In this document: positions 34,485 to 43,805 of the stretch, piece after piece | How the letters are laid out: each line of letters begins with the position of its first letter | How positions within the stretch are numbered: the stretch's first letter is position 1 | From: Pseudodesulfovibrio sp. zrk46 | GTDB taxonomy: Bacteria; Desulfobacterota; Desulfovibrionia; Desulfovibrionales; Desulfovibrionaceae | Assembly (NCBI RefSeq): GCF_012516435.1 | Contig: NZ_CP051216.1 | Coordinates: 3,833,501-3,897,500 of the forward strand | Length of the DNA: 64,000 nt | Direction: 5' to 3' | Program-made: the position numbers and the translations under genes | The notes under the pieces: model-generated | What the model was told of the DNA's origin: nothing | The model's input: only the letters and a program-made list of their open reading frames with translations | Database searches by the model: none

Positions 34485-35549
34485 ATGCTCACAAGTGCTA
34501 TCGCAATTATCCTGGCCCTTGGCGGCCTGATTTTCTTTCACGAACTCGGCCATTTTGCCGTTGCTCGCATGTTCCGCATGGGAGTGAAAGCCTTTTCTCT
34601 CGGGTTTGGACCCAAGCTAGCAGGCTTCACCTCTGGTAAAACCGACTATAAACTCTCGCTGGTTCCTCTGGGCGGCTATGTCGCTCTGGCAGGCGAAACC
34701 GGAGAAGAGGAAGATGACGACGAGTTTGAAGAACACGAACTCTTTTCCAACCGCCCCGCATGGCAGCGCATGTGCGTTGTAGCGGCCGGACCGTTCTTCA
34801 ACTTTGTCCTTGCGTTCATCATTTACTGGTTCCTCGCGCTGGCACAGGGCCAAGGCGTCATTCTCCCCACAGTGGGCGGTGTCATGGCCGACTCCCCTGC
34901 TGCTGCCGCAGGTTTCCAGCTTGAAGATCGCGTCCTCTCCATCGACGGCACTCCCATCGACTCCTGGAGTGACATGGTCACGACCATTCGTGACAATGGT
35001 GACCGCAACCTTGAGTTCAAGGTACTGCGCGGCGAAGAACAGCTTACGCTGAACGTGACCCCAAAGGTCAATACGGTGAAAAACCTGTTTGGCGAAGAGG
35101 TCACAGTCCCCATGGTTGGCATCAGTCAGGGTGGCAAAATTGAATACCACCCCGTTGATGGACTGGGCGCAATGATCGCGCTGGAGCACACCTGGAACAT
35201 GTCCAAGGTCGTCGTCAAAGGATTTGTCTCCATTATTGAACGACTCATTCCCGTTGATCAGATTGGTGGTCCCATCATGCTGGCTCAGATGGTCCACAGC
35301 AGTGCCCAATCAGGCATTTTCGACTTGCTGGCAATGGTGGCGGTTATCTCCATTAACCTCGCCATCATCAACCTGCTGCCCATCCCTGTCCTTGACGGCG
35401 GACATATTTTATTTTGTGGTCTGGAGATCATCTTCAGACGTCCCTTAAGCGAGAAGTGGAAGGCGCTGGCCATGCGTTTTGGCATCATGCTCCTCCTCAT
35501 GCTCATGGCACTGGCGATATTCAATGACTTCCGAAGAATCCTCTCCTAA
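34485..35549 (+). CDS. rseP: RIP metalloprotease RseP (site-2 protease)
   Basis: A 354-residue M50 intramembrane protease. The zinc motif H19-E20-LG-H23 lies in the first membrane helix (FFHELGHFAVARMF). A single PDZ domain spans roughly residues 120-200 (VMADSPAAAAGFQLEDRVLSI). The second metal-ligand region is NLLPIPVLDGGH, followed by closing helices. E. coli RseP has two PDZ domains and about 450 residues, so this is the short form. It cleaves membrane-bound anti-sigma factors and signal-peptide remnants. AGAGGA precedes the ATG. Confidence 0.94.
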   Translation: MLTSAIAIILALGGLIFFHELGHFAVARMFRMGVKAFSLGFGPKLAGFTSGKTDYKLSLVPLGGYVALAGETGEEEDDDEFEEHELFSNRPAWQRMCVVAAGPFFNFVLAFIIYWFLALAQGQGVILPTVGGVMADSPAAAAGFQLEDRVLSIDGTPIDSWSDMVTTIRDNGDRNLEFKVLRGEEQLTLNVTPKVNTVKNLFGEEVTVPMVGISQGGKIEYHPVDGLGAMIALEHTWNMSKVVVKGFVSIIERLIPVDQIGGPIMLAQMVHSSAQSGIFDLLAMVAVISINLAIINLLPIPVLDGGHILFCGLEIIFRRPLSEKWKALAMRFGIMLLLMLMALAIFNDFRRILS

Positions 35550-36315
35550 GGCTCCCGGCCTCATCCTCGCCATGGGCGGGGCTGAAGAACGCTTGCAGAT
35601 CGTACTGGGCAAGCCTGAAGGCGACAGCTATCGCATGCTCGCCTCCCGTGAATGGAACGTCCCTGGCGAATCCAATCGTTTTCTGACGCCCGGCCTCAAA
35701 GACATGCTCGACAGCTTCGGTTTGTCCATGTCTGACATCGACCGTGTGGCCTGCGTGCGTGGTCCTGGCAGCTTCACAGGCCTACGCCTCGTTCTTGCTG
35801 CCGCCGAAGGCTTGGCTGCTGGATGTGGCGCCAAGCTCGCTGGTATTGACCATCTTCGCTACCTCGCTTCAGGTCCGGCGCAGATTACCAACGGCATCCT
35901 GCATGTAGTCACCTACGCCCGTCGAGGCATTGTCTACATTCAGTCCTTCAACGTGCCGTCAATGCGTGAGGCTCAACCGCTTACTTACCTACCCGTAGAA
36001 GAGGCTGTAGAGCGCATTAAAGCCATCAGCGACACGGCAATGATCATGGGCAGCGGCCTGCGCAAAAACATTGATTATTTCCAAAATCTCGCAGAAACCA
36101 ATCAAGGATTCACCCTTCTTCCCAAAGCATGGGACACTCCGTCTCCAGAAGTGCTCCTTGAAGCGGCTGTTGCTGCTGATTATTCGGAGGATTCCATCGA
36201 GCCTTGTTACGTGCGCGCCTCAGATGCAGAAGACAACCTTCCTTTCATTGCCAAAAAACGTGGCCTTGATCCGGAGAAAGCGAAGCAGAGACTCAAAGAA
36301 CTGCAACAGTCGTAA
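35524..36315 (+). CDS. tsaB: tRNA N6-threonylcarbamoyladenosine biosynthesis protein TsaB (YeaZ)
   Basis: A 263-residue ASKHA-fold protein. The start at 35524 overlaps the end of rseP by 26 bases in another frame, which implies translational coupling. The diagnostic GPGSFTGLRLV lies near residue 80, and MGGAEERLQIVLG forms the first strand. TsaB supports TsaD/TsaE in t6A modification of tRNAs reading ANN codons. It is slightly longer than E. coli TsaB (231). Confidence 0.9.
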   Translation: MTSEESSPKAPGLILAMGGAEERLQIVLGKPEGDSYRMLASREWNVPGESNRFLTPGLKDMLDSFGLSMSDIDRVACVRGPGSFTGLRLVLAAAEGLAAGCGAKLAGIDHLRYLASGPAQITNGILHVVTYARRGIVYIQSFNVPSMREAQPLTYLPVEEAVERIKAISDTAMIMGSGLRKNIDYFQNLAETNQGFTLLPKAWDTPSPEVLLEAAVAADYSEDSIEPCYVRASDAEDNLPFIAKKRGLDPEKAKQRLKELQQS

Positions 36316-36341
36316 ATCTTAATCCTATCTCGAAATAATAA

Positions 36342-36379
36342 TTGGCCGGGACTTCCTCACTCAGGGAAATCTCGGCCAA
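36342..36379 (+). other. Hairpin downstream of tsaB
   Basis: TTGGCCGGGA and TCTCGGCCAA pair imperfectly around an 18-base loop that itself contains TTCCT/AGGGAA. It ends in ACTTCATT. It could terminate the plus-strand unit weakly; the T-tract is poor. Confidence 0.4.
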
Positions 36380-36425
36380 CTTCATTATTCGCTACAGCCC
36401 AGACTGTGGAGCCCAAATAACAAAG

Positions 36426-36461
36426 AAAAATGCCCTGCCAGTTCACGCGACCAGCAGGGCA
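36426..36461 (-). terminator. Terminator of dnaA (minus strand)
   Basis: On the minus strand TGCCCTGC and GCAGGGCA pair around a 15-base loop, followed by a T5 tract. A second GC-rich dyad without a T-run (TCCCCGG...CCGGGGA, 36471-36519) lies between it and the dnaA stop. Confidence 0.75.
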
Positions 36462-36533
36462 AAAAATGTGTCCCCGGGAACCGCTTTATCATGTGACTGA
36501 TGCGTCGCGGCCCCGGGGAAACATGTGGGGGGC

Positions 36534-37901
36534 TTAAGGAGTGAGCCGTTCCGCAGTCTTCTCGATCTGACGCCCAAGCGGGGTCTGCTGAGATATTTCG
36601 CGTTCGACCTTGGTAATACCTTTCAACACGGTGGAGTGACGGCGATTGAGTTTCTCACCGATTGCCTTGAGAGACAGGTCCGTGTGCTTGCGGGCGAGGT
36701 AGAAAGCGGTATTGCGGGCCAAAACGATCTGGCGCTTACGGCTCTTGGATTTGAGCTCGTCCTCAGAGAGGGAGTAGCTCTTGCAGATAAATTCCATAAT
36801 GTGACCGAAATCCGGTGCTGCATTGGGAACAGCATAGTTGTCGAGCACTTCCCAGGCCAAGTCCATGGTCACGGCGCGGTTGAGCAAACGAGCCTTGAGG
36901 ACAAGGTTATTGAGGCAGCTCTCAAGCTGACGGATATCGGTAGTGATACGCTCCGCCAGAAGGTCTGTCACTTCGACCGGCACGGCCACCTGAAGCCTCC
37001 GAGCCTTTTCGAGCACGATACGGCGACGGGTTTCCATATCCGGACGATTGATGTGAGCCAGGAAACCTGAACAGAACCGGGACACCAAACGATTATCGAT
37101 GCCGGAAAATTCTTTGGGCAGGAAGGAACTGGTAAGAACCACTTTGCAGCCACGGTCACGAAGTGCATTCATGGTACAAAGGAGTTCTTCCTGCATCTTC
37201 TCCTTACCTTGGAAGAAATGGACGTCTTCAAGCAGGAGAACATCGAGATTCTCACGGAACTGTGTTTTGAACTGATCGATCTGACGGCCCTTGATGGCAA
37301 GCACCATGCGGGTGGCAAAATCTTCAGAAGAGAGACAAGCTACGCGGAGATTATTTCGATTGGAGACCTTGCAGAGCTGCTGTCCTACGGAGTGCAGGAG
37401 ATGGGTCTTGCCAAGCCCGGGACCAGAACTCAGGAAAAGGTGATCCGAAGCAAATGCAGTATTGCTGATGGACTTGCTTGCAGCGAGAGCTAGTTCGTTA
37501 CTGGGACCGACAACAAAGTCATCGAAGGAAAACCGCCAATTCTGGACCGGGATCGGTTTGGGCGCATTAACGATGGGCAGACCTATTTCCTTGGCCTGCA
37601 CACGTTCGCCCAACGGTTTGCTACGAACTGGCTTCTTGATTACCGGAGCCACGCTCTTCTTTTCTACATTAGCCACTACGGTGATCTTGGGTTCATTACC
37701 CAACACCTGAGCCGCAGTTTCCTTGATTACCTGGAGCAGACGGTCGCGTACCCAGTTGGCTACAAAGTCGTTGGGTGCACAAATGGTCAGTTTATTACCT
37801 TCGACCGTACCGCGCAGCGGTTTGATCCATACGGTATAAACACCGGGGTTGAGGCTCTTCTCTAGCGAGCGGAGGATTTGCTTCCAGGCAGTATTCGTCA
37901 T
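36534..37901 (-). CDS. dnaA: Chromosomal replication initiator DnaA
   Basis: A 455-residue initiator when started at ATG 37901 (MTNTAWKQILRSLE), which matches the usual DnaA N-terminus. A frame 20 residues longer opens at 37961, and neither start has a clear Shine-Dalgarno. Domain I has W-x-x-IL, and a Pro/Lys-rich linker follows. The AAA+ domain has Walker A GPGLGKTH (about 160-167) and Walker B VLLLEDVHFF. Domain IV has the DnaA-box-binding signature RRHSTVLKGITKVE. dnaN is not adjacent. The gene reads away from a 610-base AT-rich region carrying DnaA-box-like sequences. Confidence 0.95.
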   Translation of the reverse strand: MTNTAWKQILRSLEKSLNPGVYTVWIKPLRGTVEGNKLTICAPNDFVANWVRDRLLQVIKETAAQVLGNEPKITVVANVEKKSVAPVIKKPVRSKPLGERVQAKEIGLPIVNAPKPIPVQNWRFSFDDFVVGPSNELALAASKSISNTAFASDHLFLSSGPGLGKTHLLHSVGQQLCKVSNRNNLRVACLSSEDFATRMVLAIKGRQIDQFKTQFRENLDVLLLEDVHFFQGKEKMQEELLCTMNALRDRGCKVVLTSSFLPKEFSGIDNRLVSRFCSGFLAHINRPDMETRRRIVLEKARRLQVAVPVEVTDLLAERITTDIRQLESCLNNLVLKARLLNRAVTMDLAWEVLDNYAVPNAAPDFGHIMEFICKSYSLSEDELKSKSRKRQIVLARNTAFYLARKHTDLSLKAIGEKLNRRHSTVLKGITKVEREISQQTPLGRQIEKTAERLTP

Positions 37902-38511
37902 GTTGTCGGTGATAGTGGAATGTTTAGTAGGGGACAATTCTCGTATTCCAATCGTATTCATAAAGAGGGACTTAGGTTATCTACAACCCAGCGATTGTTT
38001 AACCATTTGTTTTAAATGATTTTTTTCAAAAAACCCGATGAGCCAACGGTTCCCGGCGAAACCCTAATGAAACAACGGCGTGACAAGGCTTCCCGCCTTT
38101 TGTCTTTCATGAACGAAGTAGACTTTTCCACATCTGGTGAAATAGTTTTACACAGTCTAAATTTTATAATTCGAGAAAAAGCTCAAAATTTCATTATTTT
38201 TCTTTTTCCCAAGATTTTTTTTCTCAAGTACAATTTCACAGTTTTTCAGTCGATCTGGCCTCGACATAAAGATAAACGCTCGAAATAACTAAGAATATAA
38301 AAGTAAAAACAATTATCACTAAGAAACACGTGTTCTAATTCACTTTGCAAGATCGGCGCAATCCCTTGATTCCCAAGGGTTCGCAAGGGACCACCATTTT
38401 TGAACACAAACAACACACCGAAATAACACGCATAAAGGCACCTGACACTCAGGATCAAAGCATCATGCGGGTTCCGGCGACTAGGGATTTCTCCCGACCT
38501 GTTGGAAAAAT
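37902..38511. other. 610-base AT-rich non-coding region upstream of dnaA, candidate replication origin
   Basis: Three 9-mers lie close to the DnaA box TTATCCACA: TTATCTACA (37977-37985), TTTTCCACA (38124-38132) and TTTTACACA (38146-38154), all in the same orientation. A strongly AT-rich stretch follows (about 38156-38250), with long T and A runs. A hairpin CCCTTG/CAAGGG with a spare third CAAGGG copy lies at 38363-38389. A 90-residue frame inside (38016-38288) looks non-coding. The box cluster also fits simple DnaA autoregulation. Confidence 0.45.
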
Positions 38512-39246
38512 TTAACTGATTTTTTCGCGAGTAGGATACTTGCCACAGGCGAATTTCGGCGATTCCGGGCAGAATCCGAGCTGTTCGCAGCGAGCGCCGC
38601 CCTTGGTAAAGAGCGCGGGCAGCTTTTCCTTGCAAATCTCAAGCATGGCGTCGGCCACAGCACGAACCTCCCACTGCGCTCTGTTACAGCAACGCAAATG
38701 AAAGAAGTGATGCAAGGAACGACAGTTCATCGTCATAACAATCTTGGTCTCCGCGGCCTGAGGCAGCACGAAGCGAGCATCCTCATTGGCCTTGGACTTA
38801 CGCCCATGGTCCACCAAAATCTGACGAAGATCACTATAGGCGGACTGCACTTCTCCCATGAACTGCTCAAACCGCTCCCGAGCCTCGGGGATCTTGGCGA
38901 TCGCAGGCGGCAGGATGTAGTCCATGTCATTTTCAGCGACGTAACGCTGACTCTGCTGGGAGTACGATGCAAGACGATGACGCACAATCTGATGAGAACA
39001 AGCTCGGGAAATCCCTTCAATGGCAAACGTAAAGGACACATGCTCAACGGGGCTGTCGTGCCCAGACTCCATGGTCTTGCTGACAAAGTCCGCCTGGACC
39101 TCTGGATCGACCTCGCCCGACAGGAGCTTAGGCCACATATCGGCCACAAATCCGGCGTGATAACACTGACGGAAAGCGGCGTAGATGAGGGACAAAGCAT
39201 CCGGTGTCATGGCCATGAATTCGACCCTGAGATTCTTTTGCGGCAT
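38512..39246 (-). CDS. thyX: Flavin-dependent thymidylate synthase ThyX
   Basis: A 244-residue FAD enzyme making dTMP. The start at ATG 39246 has GGAG eight bases upstream; a TTG two codons earlier is too close to it. The ThyX motif RHRLASYSQQSQR is at about residues 89-101, and EHVSFTFAIEGISRACSHQ precedes it. The C-terminus carries several Cys (RCEQLGFC, FACGKY) in an extension not found in the shortest ThyX proteins. It lies upstream of dnaA on the same strand but across the 610-base gap. Confidence 0.95.
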   Translation of the reverse strand: MPQKNLRVEFMAMTPDALSLIYAAFRQCYHAGFVADMWPKLLSGEVDPEVQADFVSKTMESGHDSPVEHVSFTFAIEGISRACSHQIVRHRLASYSQQSQRYVAENDMDYILPPAIAKIPEARERFEQFMGEVQSAYSDLRQILVDHGRKSKANEDARFVLPQAAETKIVMTMNCRSLHHFFHLRCCNRAQWEVRAVADAMLEICKEKLPALFTKGGARCEQLGFCPESPKFACGKYPTREKIS

Positions 39247-39351
39247 CAGCAAAGCTCCATAAAAATGATGTTGTGTCGTTTGGGATTCATTGTTTAGCGC
39301 AAAGCCTATTGCATGTCACTGCTTGACATGCATTTACATGAGAAAAAACTC

Positions 39352-39879
39352 CTAAAAGGCAATTTTTTCCATTGCATCTTCGGCCATCTCCTCAGTGGGT
39401 TTGGCAGCCTGCAAAATAAAATGAAGCGCACCATAAAACATTGGCTCCATCACGGCCAGACGAGCAGAAAGGTCACGCCACAATTGCTCACGGTCCTCTA
39501 CCCCATCTCGCTCAGCCACACGCTGTGAAAGGGTGTTGGAATCAGCCATCAAATAGAAGCTTTTTCCGGCACCATGAATAAGAGGCTGAACGTTTTGATC
39601 TTCCACCAAAACATCTTCAAGGACGACAATCTTACCACTCCCTTTCAGAGCTTCAACAGCTTCATCCACTTCAGCAGGTACGATTAACTCCTGTCCAGTC
39701 TTCTCCTTGAGAAGAGTACCAAGCTCTATCTTGCCACAGCCTGGTAACCCCATGAGAATGATGTTGCCCGTATTATTCCAAGAGTCAGCATAGTCTTCAC
39801 GCTTCTCCCCTTTGGAAAAACTTTTCGCAACTTCAGGCTCCTGCACGTCGTACTGCTCATTGATGAGATATTTTACCAT
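39352..39879 (-). CDS. Shikimate kinase-like P-loop protein with altered Walker A
   Basis: A 175-residue protein. After a hydrophilic 36-residue N-terminus comes IILMGLPGCGKIELGTLL. This is a P-loop at residues 44-51 in which the usual Ser/Thr after the Lys is Ile, so Mg-ATP binding may be impaired. The following layout (FYLMADSNTLSQRVAERDG, the lid-like arginine region, LW-RDLSARLAVMEP) resembles shikimate kinase, but the shikimate-binding Arg/Gly motif is not clear. AAGGAA precedes the ATG. It may be a degenerate or repurposed kinase. Confidence 0.65.
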   Translation of the reverse strand: MVKYLINEQYDVQEPEVAKSFSKGEKREDYADSWNNTGNIILMGLPGCGKIELGTLLKEKTGQELIVPAEVDEAVEALKGSGKIVVLEDVLVEDQNVQPLIHGAGKSFYLMADSNTLSQRVAERDGVEDREQLWRDLSARLAVMEPMFYGALHFILQAAKPTEEMAEDAMEKIAF

Positions 39880-39970
39880 GATGTATTCCTTAATAATATG
39901 AAGTCTTCCTTTGCGAGGCGCACATTATCAAGTAAGGTGATGAAAGCGCAACCAGCAAGGAAGATTTCCA

Positions 39971-40942
39971 GTGCCCAAAGATCTAATCCACTTCACTATC
40001 GCGGAAAAAACAGCGGCCCGACTCAAGGATACCCGCTTCGCTCACTGCTTCAGCAAACTACACGCCCTGCTACTCGGCTCGGTTTTCCATGACGCGCTAT
40101 TCTATGCAGCCATGCCGAAGACCATGCCGCTGGAGAAATTGGCTCATGCTCTTCATGGGTCCGAAGCCCAAGATACATTCGAACTACTCCGAATGCAGGC
40201 GCGGCATGCAGCCCAAGCCAAAGACAAGACACTCCCCGCAGCTCTATTGGTAGGTATGGCCTCTCATATTTTTGCCGATGTCACCATGCATCCTCTGGTC
40301 TGGTATTTCACCGGCGACTATTACGCAGATGATGCAACCGCCAAATCCATGAGCCGACAGCATCATCGCGCATTGGAATCCCTTATGGATATGGTGGCAT
40401 GCCCGGGAAAACTCGGACGCTCGAACTACAGACTCCAAGTATTACTCCGTCGATGTCCCGATCTCATAACAAAAGGACTTCCTGTCGCGAACCTTGCTCG
40501 CGCCGCCAAAGTGAATACGGAAGATGCACAGAATGGGATCGCAACAGCTTGGAGAATCTATGCATCCTTCCAGGCCCTTTATCCTCGTCCCATGCTTGCT
40601 CGCATCCTGTATTCCCTCCGCCGATCCCTGCCCCGTGTAGGCGCAGAGTTGGCAATGCTCTTTTATGCTCCACAACTCCTGCGCCAGGCAGATCGTCTCC
40701 GCGGGGAGATCTCTTTCACTCATCCAGTTACCGGAGCAAAAAGAAAAGCATCATTGGATACACTGATGAATGAAGCCGCTGATCATGCCGCAGCCCTTTG
40801 CCGCAATCTTGAAGCGACAGTGTTTGACAACGCTCCACTACAGCTCGACAGACCAGGGCCATCCATGGATACGGGGCTTGTTGGCATCTCAACCAAGGGT
40901 ATGAGACACTTCGCAGAGCCTCCTTTCCCGTCACTTGACTGA
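39971..40942 (+). CDS. Zinc-dependent phospholipase C-like family protein
   Basis: A 323-residue protein starting with GTG 39971, with AAGGA about eight bases upstream. The N-terminal half has spaced His/Asp residues like the Zn_dep_PLPC family: DLIHFTIAEK, LLGSVFHDALFY, GMASHIFADVTMHPLVWYFTGDYY, and SRQHHRALE. No signal peptide is seen, so it is probably cytoplasmic. Metal binding is inferred from the His/Asp pattern; the substrate is unknown. Confidence 0.65.
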   Translation: MPKDLIHFTIAEKTAARLKDTRFAHCFSKLHALLLGSVFHDALFYAAMPKTMPLEKLAHALHGSEAQDTFELLRMQARHAAQAKDKTLPAALLVGMASHIFADVTMHPLVWYFTGDYYADDATAKSMSRQHHRALESLMDMVACPGKLGRSNYRLQVLLRRCPDLITKGLPVANLARAAKVNTEDAQNGIATAWRIYASFQALYPRPMLARILYSLRRSLPRVGAELAMLFYAPQLLRQADRLRGEISFTHPVTGAKRKASLDTLMNEAADHAAALCRNLEATVFDNAPLQLDRPGPSMDTGLVGISTKGMRHFAEPPFPSLD

Positions 40943-41024
40943 TTTATTTCACAAACCCCATTGCCCTGACGCTCCAAGTAGCCTATTCTTCCAAAGATCA
41001 AACCACGTTCCCATAGGAGTTCAC

Positions 41025-41801
41025 ATGAAAAAATATCTGCTTATCGGCCTTGGCGTTCTCGTTGTCGGCATCGCTGCCGCCCTTATTATCGGCGTTTCCA
41101 ATCTCGGCCCCATCATCAAAACAGCCACGGAGAAATTTGGCCCTCAAATCACCAAAACCGAAGTAAAACTAGGCTCGGCAGATGTTTCCATCTTCTCCGG
41201 CGCAGTCTCCCTGGATGATTTCCTGCTTGGTAACCCCAAGGGTTTCTCTATGCCCAGCGCAGTTGAGTGCGACAAAATCAGCGTCAAGCTCGACACCGAT
41301 TCCCTGACCACAGACACCATCGTTATCAATGAAATCTACGTGGACGGTCCTGTTATTTCCTATGAGAAGAAAGGCAACACTGACAACTTCAAAACCATCG
41401 TCAACAACATCAAGAAGACCGTAGCCAGTGAGAAGAAAGCAGATAAGAAGCAAGATTCTGCTGCCACTGAAGAGACCGGTGCTGAAAAGAAGATCGTAAT
41501 TGAAAACTTCATCGTCAAAAATGGTAAGATCAACATGGGCGGTTCATTGCTGAAGGCCTTTGGCGACGATGGTGTTGGCATCTCCCTCCCCGATATCCAC
41601 CTCAAAGATATCGGTAAGGACAAAGAGACCTCTCCGGCTGAAGCCTTTGCCATTATCCTTGGAGAGATGACCGGCGACGTAACCGGCACCGTCACACAGG
41701 TCAGCAAGCAGCTTCAGGAACAGCTCGGCAAGGCTGTGGACGGCGTCAGCGAGGGCGCCGGCAAAGTCGGTGACACCATCAAAGGACTGTTTGGCGACTA
41801 G
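41025..41801 (+). CDS. AsmA-like membrane-anchored protein
   Basis: A 258-residue protein with an N-terminal membrane helix (YLLIGLGVLVVGIAAALIIG). The start is fixed by TAGGAG six bases before ATG 41025. The periplasmic part has AsmA/DUF748-like strands: EVKLGSADVSIFSGAVSLDDFLLGNPKG, INEIYVDGPVISYE and VIENFIVKNGKINM. A Lys/Glu-rich charged linker separates these strands. AsmA-type proteins act in lipid traffic or outer-membrane assembly; the function here is inferred. Single-gene unit with its own terminator. Confidence 0.7.
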   Translation: MKKYLLIGLGVLVVGIAAALIIGVSNLGPIIKTATEKFGPQITKTEVKLGSADVSIFSGAVSLDDFLLGNPKGFSMPSAVECDKISVKLDTDSLTTDTIVINEIYVDGPVISYEKKGNTDNFKTIVNNIKKTVASEKKADKKQDSAATEETGAEKKIVIENFIVKNGKINMGGSLLKAFGDDGVGISLPDIHLKDIGKDKETSPAEAFAIILGEMTGDVTGTVTQVSKQLQEQLGKAVDGVSEGAGKVGDTIKGLFGD

Positions 41802-41824
41802 CCACTTCCACACATGCAATCACT

Positions 41825-41856
41825 GGCCGCATCATTTTCATGGTGCGGCCTTTTTT
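41825..41856 (+). terminator. Terminator after the AsmA-like gene
   Basis: GGCCGCA and TGCGGCC form a 7-bp stem with a 12-base loop, followed by six T. Confidence 0.88.
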
Positions 41857-41945
41857 GTTGGAACAAAGGAGATCACTCCCCTCATCATTACATTAATATA
41901 TAGAGACTTGCCCCGGACAGGTGGAATGCAGTACATGGTGTAACC

Positions 41946-43631
41946 ATGAGCCGCCCGCAATATACAGCTGAAGCCCTCACCGAACAGGGTAGAATCATTG
42001 ACATCCGCATCCATATCAATGGCAAGACATGGCATCTATGGGGCCGCAACGGTGAAGCGCGTGAAGACGCACTCATTGAGACCGTCCCAAGGGACACCCT
42101 GCCGGTATTGCTTGGCTCGGGCCTCGGCCATTGCCTGCGCACTCTCGTCTCGGAAGGACAGCCCGTAGCCGTAGTTGATGCAGAAACAACCATCACAGAA
42201 CTTACGGGATTACGTAAGGAGTTTGGCTCGCACCCAGATGTTCTGTGGCTGGATCACGACGATCCGCAGCAAACCATCAACACATTGACGCAATGGCAGT
42301 CCGACCATGGTGGCATGAAGTTCACCCCGGTAGCTCTACCACTCTATTTGCGACTCAACCGCCCATATTATGGGACTGTGGCCGATACTCTGAAAGCCAA
42401 CGCTACAACAGATTTCTGGAGCATGGCGAGATATCCAAAGTTCCAATCGAACTCACCCCGCGTATTATTCATTGATTCCAGCTATTTCCTCTGCGGCGAA
42501 ATCCTTTCCGCGCTGCAACAGCTCGACATTGAGCATCGAACCATCACACTCGACCAGACCGGCATAGGCAGTAATGAGTTCGTTGAGGGCCTACTTAAGA
42601 TTATGGTGGACTTCCGCCCCGACTTTGTCCTTACGGTCAATCATTTCGGCCTCGATCGCGAAGGGGTTCTTGCCGAACTCCTCGATCGACTCCAGCTCCC
42701 ACTTGCATCCTGGTTCGTGGATAACCCTCACCTTATCTTGCACCAGTACGATCACCCCGGCACGGCCAATACGGCGATATTCACTTACGATGCTGGCAAT
42801 CTCGATCAGATGCGCGAAAAGGGTTTTGATCACGTCTATTATCTGCCACTGGCAACGGATCCGGAACGTTTTCACCCCACCTCCGGCACAACAATTCCCA
42901 GCCAATGGAAAAGCGACGTCTCTTTTGTTGGCAACTCCATGACTGCAGCTGTTGCCAACAGTCTGGCCGCCTCAGGTCTCCCTCTTCCCTGGCACACAGA
43001 GTATGAAGCCATCGCCAAAGAATTTCAGCAGTCAGGGTATCTCAGTATCTATGAATATCTTAAAGACAAGCAACCAACATGGTCTGCGATTCTGGACGGT
43101 CTTCCCACTCGTGAAAACAAACTCGGACTTGAATCCCTGATCACATGGGAAGCTACCCGCCAATATCGCCTCTCATGCGTACGACAATTGTTACCGTTGT
43201 CCCCCCTCATTGTAGGCGATGATGGATGGAAGGATCTGCTTGCAGACAACAAGAATTGGCGGCATCTGGGCAACCTTGATTACTACGAAGACCTGCCCCA
43301 CTTCTATCCGGCATCCAAAATCAACTTCAACTGCACAAGCAGACAGATGCCCGGCGCCGTAAACCAACGCGTATTCGACGTTCCCGCTTGTGGAGCATTC
43401 CTCCTGACCGACTATCGAGAGCAAATGGAATCTCTCTTTGAACCGGAAACCGAAGTGGCTGTATACAATGAACCTGAAGAAATCCCTGAACGGATTAAAT
43501 TCTTCCTCAAAAATGAAAATCAAAGAAAAAAAATAATCAAAGCGGCGCGTGCTCGAATCCTTTCAGAGCACACCTATGTCATCAGACTGCAACGCATCCT
43601 GAGCACCATGAAAAGCACTTTCGGCAATTAG
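41946..43631 (+). CDS. CgeB/DUF3880-like glycosyltransferase upstream of flagellin
   Basis: A 561-residue cytoplasmic protein. The N-terminal 160 residues contain LPVLLGSGLGHCL, resembling the nucleotide-fold start of Maf-type flagellin glycosylation proteins. The middle (about 170-330) resembles DUF3880 (VLFIDSSYFLCGEI, VDNPHLIL, YDAGNLDQMREKGF, YLPLATDPERF). The C-terminal part (about 440-540) is GT-B-like: LPHFYPASKINFNCTSRQMPGAV, RVFDVPACGAFLLTDYR. Genes of this type often sit beside flagellin in Desulfovibrio, so flagellin glycosylation is the likely job (inference). Confidence 0.78.
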   Translation: MSRPQYTAEALTEQGRIIDIRIHINGKTWHLWGRNGEAREDALIETVPRDTLPVLLGSGLGHCLRTLVSEGQPVAVVDAETTITELTGLRKEFGSHPDVLWLDHDDPQQTINTLTQWQSDHGGMKFTPVALPLYLRLNRPYYGTVADTLKANATTDFWSMARYPKFQSNSPRVLFIDSSYFLCGEILSALQQLDIEHRTITLDQTGIGSNEFVEGLLKIMVDFRPDFVLTVNHFGLDREGVLAELLDRLQLPLASWFVDNPHLILHQYDHPGTANTAIFTYDAGNLDQMREKGFDHVYYLPLATDPERFHPTSGTTIPSQWKSDVSFVGNSMTAAVANSLAASGLPLPWHTEYEAIAKEFQQSGYLSIYEYLKDKQPTWSAILDGLPTRENKLGLESLITWEATRQYRLSCVRQLLPLSPLIVGDDGWKDLLADNKNWRHLGNLDYYEDLPHFYPASKINFNCTSRQMPGAVNQRVFDVPACGAFLLTDYREQMESLFEPETEVAVYNEPEEIPERIKFFLKNENQRKKIIKAARARILSEHTYVIRLQRILSTMKSTFGN

Positions 43632-43692
43632 TTTATTGATTTTATCTTAATAAAAATAAAGCATTAGAACACACAGAAAAACACAACTTAAC

Positions 43693-43732
43693 AACCCCGG
43701 CGAGTGCAAAATCTGCAATTCGGCGGGGTTTT
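43693..43732 (+). terminator. Terminator after the CgeB-like gene
   Basis: AACCCCG and CGGGGTT form the outer stem, with an inner TGCA/TGCA pairing, followed by TTCT. Confidence 0.75.
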
Positions 43733-43805
43733 CTCATGCTAAATTTTCCTTAATAAACATCTTATCCCCCTTGTATTGCGAACAAAAAAAATCGTTCACA
43801 AGACC

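Noticed and set aside
38016..38288. 90-residue frame in the AT-rich region upstream of dnaA
   Set aside because: Its second half is Phe/Ile/Lys-rich and follows the AT-rich base composition; no Shine-Dalgarno, and the region is better read as regulatory or origin DNA.
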